Of a stretch of DNA of 8,311 nt, positions 6,486 to 8,311 are shown one piece after another. Each line of letters opens with the position of its first letter. The stretch's first letter is position 1. The translations under genes and the position numbers were made by a program. The stretch comes from an uncultured Bacteriovorax sp. (lineage in GTDB: Bacteria; Bdellovibrionota; Bacteriovoracia; Bacteriovoracales; Bacteriovoracaceae): assembly GCA_946482295.1 (NCBI GenBank), contig CAMLRB010000158.1, forward strand, positions 1 to 8,311, in the 5' to 3' direction. Under the pieces are notes generated by a model. That model had not been told where the DNA came from and made no database searches. It saw only the letters and a list, made by a program, of their open reading frames with translations.

Positions 6486-7334
6486 CTAGAGGGGCAACGC
6501 AGTCGTATGCGTGGCCTGGTTATTATCGTTTATAAAATTAATTGTCGAAAATGTTTCAGCAGCAAAGTTTGCTAAGATCTGGTTAAAATCTTCTGCTGCT
6601 TCAACATGAGGAACGTGTCCGCCATGTATTGAAGTCGCAATATTTTGAAGATCCAGATCTTTCAAAATTTGCTCGATATATTTATTATTAACCAAATTTT
6701 CTTCATGTGAAACTAAAACTATTTTTTTCCCTGCGAAATCGTTGAACAGAGTGCATTCATCAGAATAGTTTCCGGCCACAACACTTTGTAGAATTGCCGT
6801 TCTTACTCGCGCATCTGTTCTTAAGAAATTATTTTTTGCAGTTTTTCTATCTTCGTTTTCATAGCGAAGTTGTGTGAGAAAATCTTCGATTTCTTCGTCT
6901 TTACAATCTTCTTGAGATAGGGCCTTTGCCTGGGGATTGTCGAGGAAGATGTTGAAATCGATGGGTTTTTTTAGCAGGGGCGTTCCATAGAGAAATAGTC
7001 CATCTGGCGATGTTGTTTTTAAAGAATGAACAGCAACATGGCCCCCTAAAGAATGGCCGACAAGGATGACATTTATCAGCTTTAATTGAGCAATCACTTC
7101 CGTAATGACTGATCCATAAAGTGGTAAGGAATACTCACTGTGTTTATCCGAATCTCCATGGCCAGGAAGATCAATGGTAATTAAACGATAGTTTTGTAAA
7201 AGTGGACTGTTTGTTTGGTGAGAGAAAGAATTTTTTGCGTGAGAATTTCCATGAACAAAAAGCAGAGTTTGTTTTTTATCGGAATTAAAATCTCCGTATG
7301 AAATTTTCATTCCTGCAATTATAAGTGTGCTCAT
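6486..7334 (-). CDS. Alpha/beta-hydrolase fold enzyme
   Basis: This 282-residue alpha/beta hydrolase has the oxyanion-hole motif HGN at 28-30, DLPGHGDSD at 55-63, the nucleophile elbow GHSLGG at 93-98 with Ser95, and GGHVPHVEAAEDF at 238-250, where His240 aligns with the catalytic His in the common GHxPxxExPxxF pattern. The acid position after strand 6 reads VLVSHEENLV (206-215), where most relatives have Asp; Glu211 or Glu212 may serve. The lid between residues 120 and 200 is highly charged. There is no signal peptide, so it is probably cytoplasmic. Members hydrolyse esters, lactones, amides or epoxides, and the substrate cannot be read from sequence. GGAGG six bases before the ATG gives a strong start. 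It is the first gene of a probable operon with the two XRE regulators. The last 25 residues look like an unstructured extension. Confidence 0.88.
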   Translation of the reverse strand: MSTLIIAGMKISYGDFNSDKKQTLLFVHGNSHAKNSFSHQTNSPLLQNYRLITIDLPGHGDSDKHSEYSLPLYGSVITEVIAQLKLINVILVGHSLGGHVAVHSLKTTSPDGLFLYGTPLLKKPIDFNIFLDNPQAKALSQEDCKDEEIEDFLTQLRYENEDRKTAKNNFLRTDARVRTAILQSVVAGNYSDECTLFNDFAGKKIVLVSHEENLVNNKYIEQILKDLDLQNIATSIHGGHVPHVEAAEDFNQILANFAAETFSTINFINDNNQATHTTALPL

Positions 7335-7373
7335 GAATGGCCTCCGAATAGGTAAAAATTCTATTCCTCAGCG

Positions 7374-7402
7374 AATATACTTGAAATTGCGACATTGTTC
7401 TA
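7374..7402 (-). promoter_or_regulatory. Weak candidate promoter of the hydrolase-regulator operon
   Basis: On the minus strand TATATT (7374-7379, 5 of 6 to the -10) lies 17 bp after TAGAAC (7397-7402), a poor -35 (3 of 6). The predicted start near 7367 precedes the GGAGG ribosome binding site. TAGAAT about 20 bp downstream is an alternative -10. A weak -35 would fit regulation by one of the operon's own regulators. Confidence 0.3.
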
Positions 7403-7478
7403 GGGTCCCTGAAAAATCTACGGCCATGGGTGTTAATTAATCGAACACTGCTCAGAATTAAAAAGGAAAGGCGCGAAA

Positions 7479-8311
7479 TTACTTCTTCTTTTTTAGCGTC
7501 TTTTCAAGGGCGTGAATGACCACCGCTACCTCAGGCGCTGGATAACGCTTAAAGAGCTCTTCCGTGATCGGCCTAGGCTCACCACCCATTTCTTTAAAGC
7601 GAACGAGTTCTAGAACAAATTGATGGGCAATAATGAAGACTTTAGAAAGGTCCGGGAGCTTCTCAATACTGTTTGAAAAACCCTTACCATTAAAGGCCCC
7701 GTGATGGTGGCGGATTATTTCATCGGCCCCTGTTGGAGCGTCTGGATGATTTTTAACTAAGAGCGCGGCATCGTGAGCATGATTGAAAACGAGGTCCCAA
7801 TCATCTTCATTTAAATTGGCCTTTTCCAGTTCTTCAAAAGAATTAATTTTTGCGAGATTGTCGTGCTCACTCAGTATGATGTCGTGAAAGAACGCCGCAA
7901 AGGCAAGTTTATCGTGGGCGCTTTTGTCCTGTATTTTGAGATTTTTAACGACCTCTGAGGCCACTACCGAAATCATATGGCTTTGTTGATACAGAAGGCC
8001 TGTTTTTGAATTAATGACTTTATGGAGAAGACCCGACATCTCTGGGTTACGCTCAAAATTTTTAATCATGTTTTGAATGATGGTATCAGTGAGCTGCACT
8101 GTCTCTGAATTAAACCCAAGCTTTGTAATTTCTTTAACAGCAATATCGTAAGATTCTCCCATGAGTTGAATCTTCTGAGTGACTTCCATTGTCGGTGAAT
8201 CAATCTTTTCGACCAATCTGTTTGAAAGCATAATCGCAAAACTTTTATAGTGTTCTTTAGCGATATGAAAATACTCAAGACCTTGGTCAAGATAATGCTT
8301 AATGGATTCTT
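7479..8311 (-). CDS. HD-GYP-like HD-domain protein, 5' end beyond the window
   Basis: The frame stays open from the Met at 8231 to the window edge, adding 26 helical residues, so the real start lies outside. Counting from that Met, a helical region (1-80) precedes an HD domain: HMISVV at 85-90 supplies the first His, FFHDI at 114-118 the HD pair, HAH at 151-153 a further His, and HHHGAFNGKGF at 175-185 corresponds to the HHE..DG.GYP signature. HD-GYP proteins hydrolyse cyclic di-GMP at a two- or three-metal centre. Here the usual HDIGK reads HDIIL and the GYP reads GFS, so activity may be altered, directed to another phosphate ester, or lost. The protein ends in four lysines (KKKK). A receiver or other input domain could lie upstream, outside the window. 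The substrate is uncertain. Confidence 0.82.
   Translation of the reverse strand, partial: ESIKHYLDQGLEYFHIAKEHYKSFAIMLSNRLVEKIDSPTMEVTQKIQLMGESYDIAVKEITKLGFNSETVQLTDTIIQNMIKNFERNPEMSGLLHKVINSKTGLLYQQSHMISVVASEVVKNLKIQDKSAHDKLAFAAFFHDIILSEHDNLAKINSFEELEKANLNEDDWDLVFNHAHDAALLVKNHPDAPTGADEIIRHHHGAFNGKGFSNSIEKLPDLSKVFIIAHQFVLELVRFKEMGGEPRPITEELFKRYPAPEVAVVIHALEKTLKKKK

Noticed and set aside
7430..7448. Small inverted repeat (GTGTT/AACAC) as terminator of the HD-domain gene
   Set aside because: The stem is only 5 bp with a 9-base AT loop and no T-tract directly follows in the minus direction, so it does not meet terminator criteria.
7335..7478. Search for a small gene or RNA in the 144-bp gap between the hydrolase and HD-domain genes
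   Set aside because: No frame has a start with a ribosome binding site and useful length, and no stable fold or conserved RNA motif is evident; the gap is best read as a promoter region.

Overview
The window is about 8.3 kb of dense, moderately AT-rich bacterial chromosome with nine protein-coding genes: seven complete and one cut at each end. There is no RNA gene, insertion sequence, CRISPR array or phage gene. Stand-alone signalling proteins, paired XRE-type regulators and a divergent HD-GYP protein suggest a Gram-negative environmental proteobacterium or a Bdellovibrio/Bacteriovorax-type predator. That placement is an impression only, because no taxonomic marker gene is present.

Left part (1-2417). 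The window opens with the 3' end of a lysine 2,3-aminomutase (kamA type), closed by a hairpin terminator. A promoter and a strong ribosome binding site follow for htpX, a membrane zinc protease. htpX meets, stop codon over stop codon, a minus-strand FMN-dependent nitronate monooxygenase / FabK-like gene. That gene lies 12 bp downstream of a small soluble histidine kinase gene, and the two look like one operon.

Middle part (2418-4041). The kinase has a good sigma70-like promoter containing a perfect dyad in its spacer and a longer imperfect inverted repeat over its -35 and start point. Upstream of it on the same strand is a class I SAM-dependent methyltransferase with a TTG start, transcribed divergently from the next gene.

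Right part (4039-8311). A plus-strand protein that I read tentatively as a GNAT-fold acyltransferase, with an outline like acyl-homoserine-lactone or N-acyl amino acid synthases, runs tail-to-tail with and overlaps by 57 bp a compact minus-strand operon. The operon encodes an alpha/beta hydrolase, an XRE regulator and a second XRE-like regulator that appears to be a diverged paralogue of the first. An HD-GYP-like protein, open to the window edge and lacking several signature residues, lies upstream on the same strand.

The most interesting region is 4039-7334. A possible small-molecule acyltransferase, two regulators with large uncharacterised C-terminal domains and a hydrolase could form an undescribed signal synthesis/sensing/turnover module. 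That is inference from gene order and eye-read motifs; no family search was possible.
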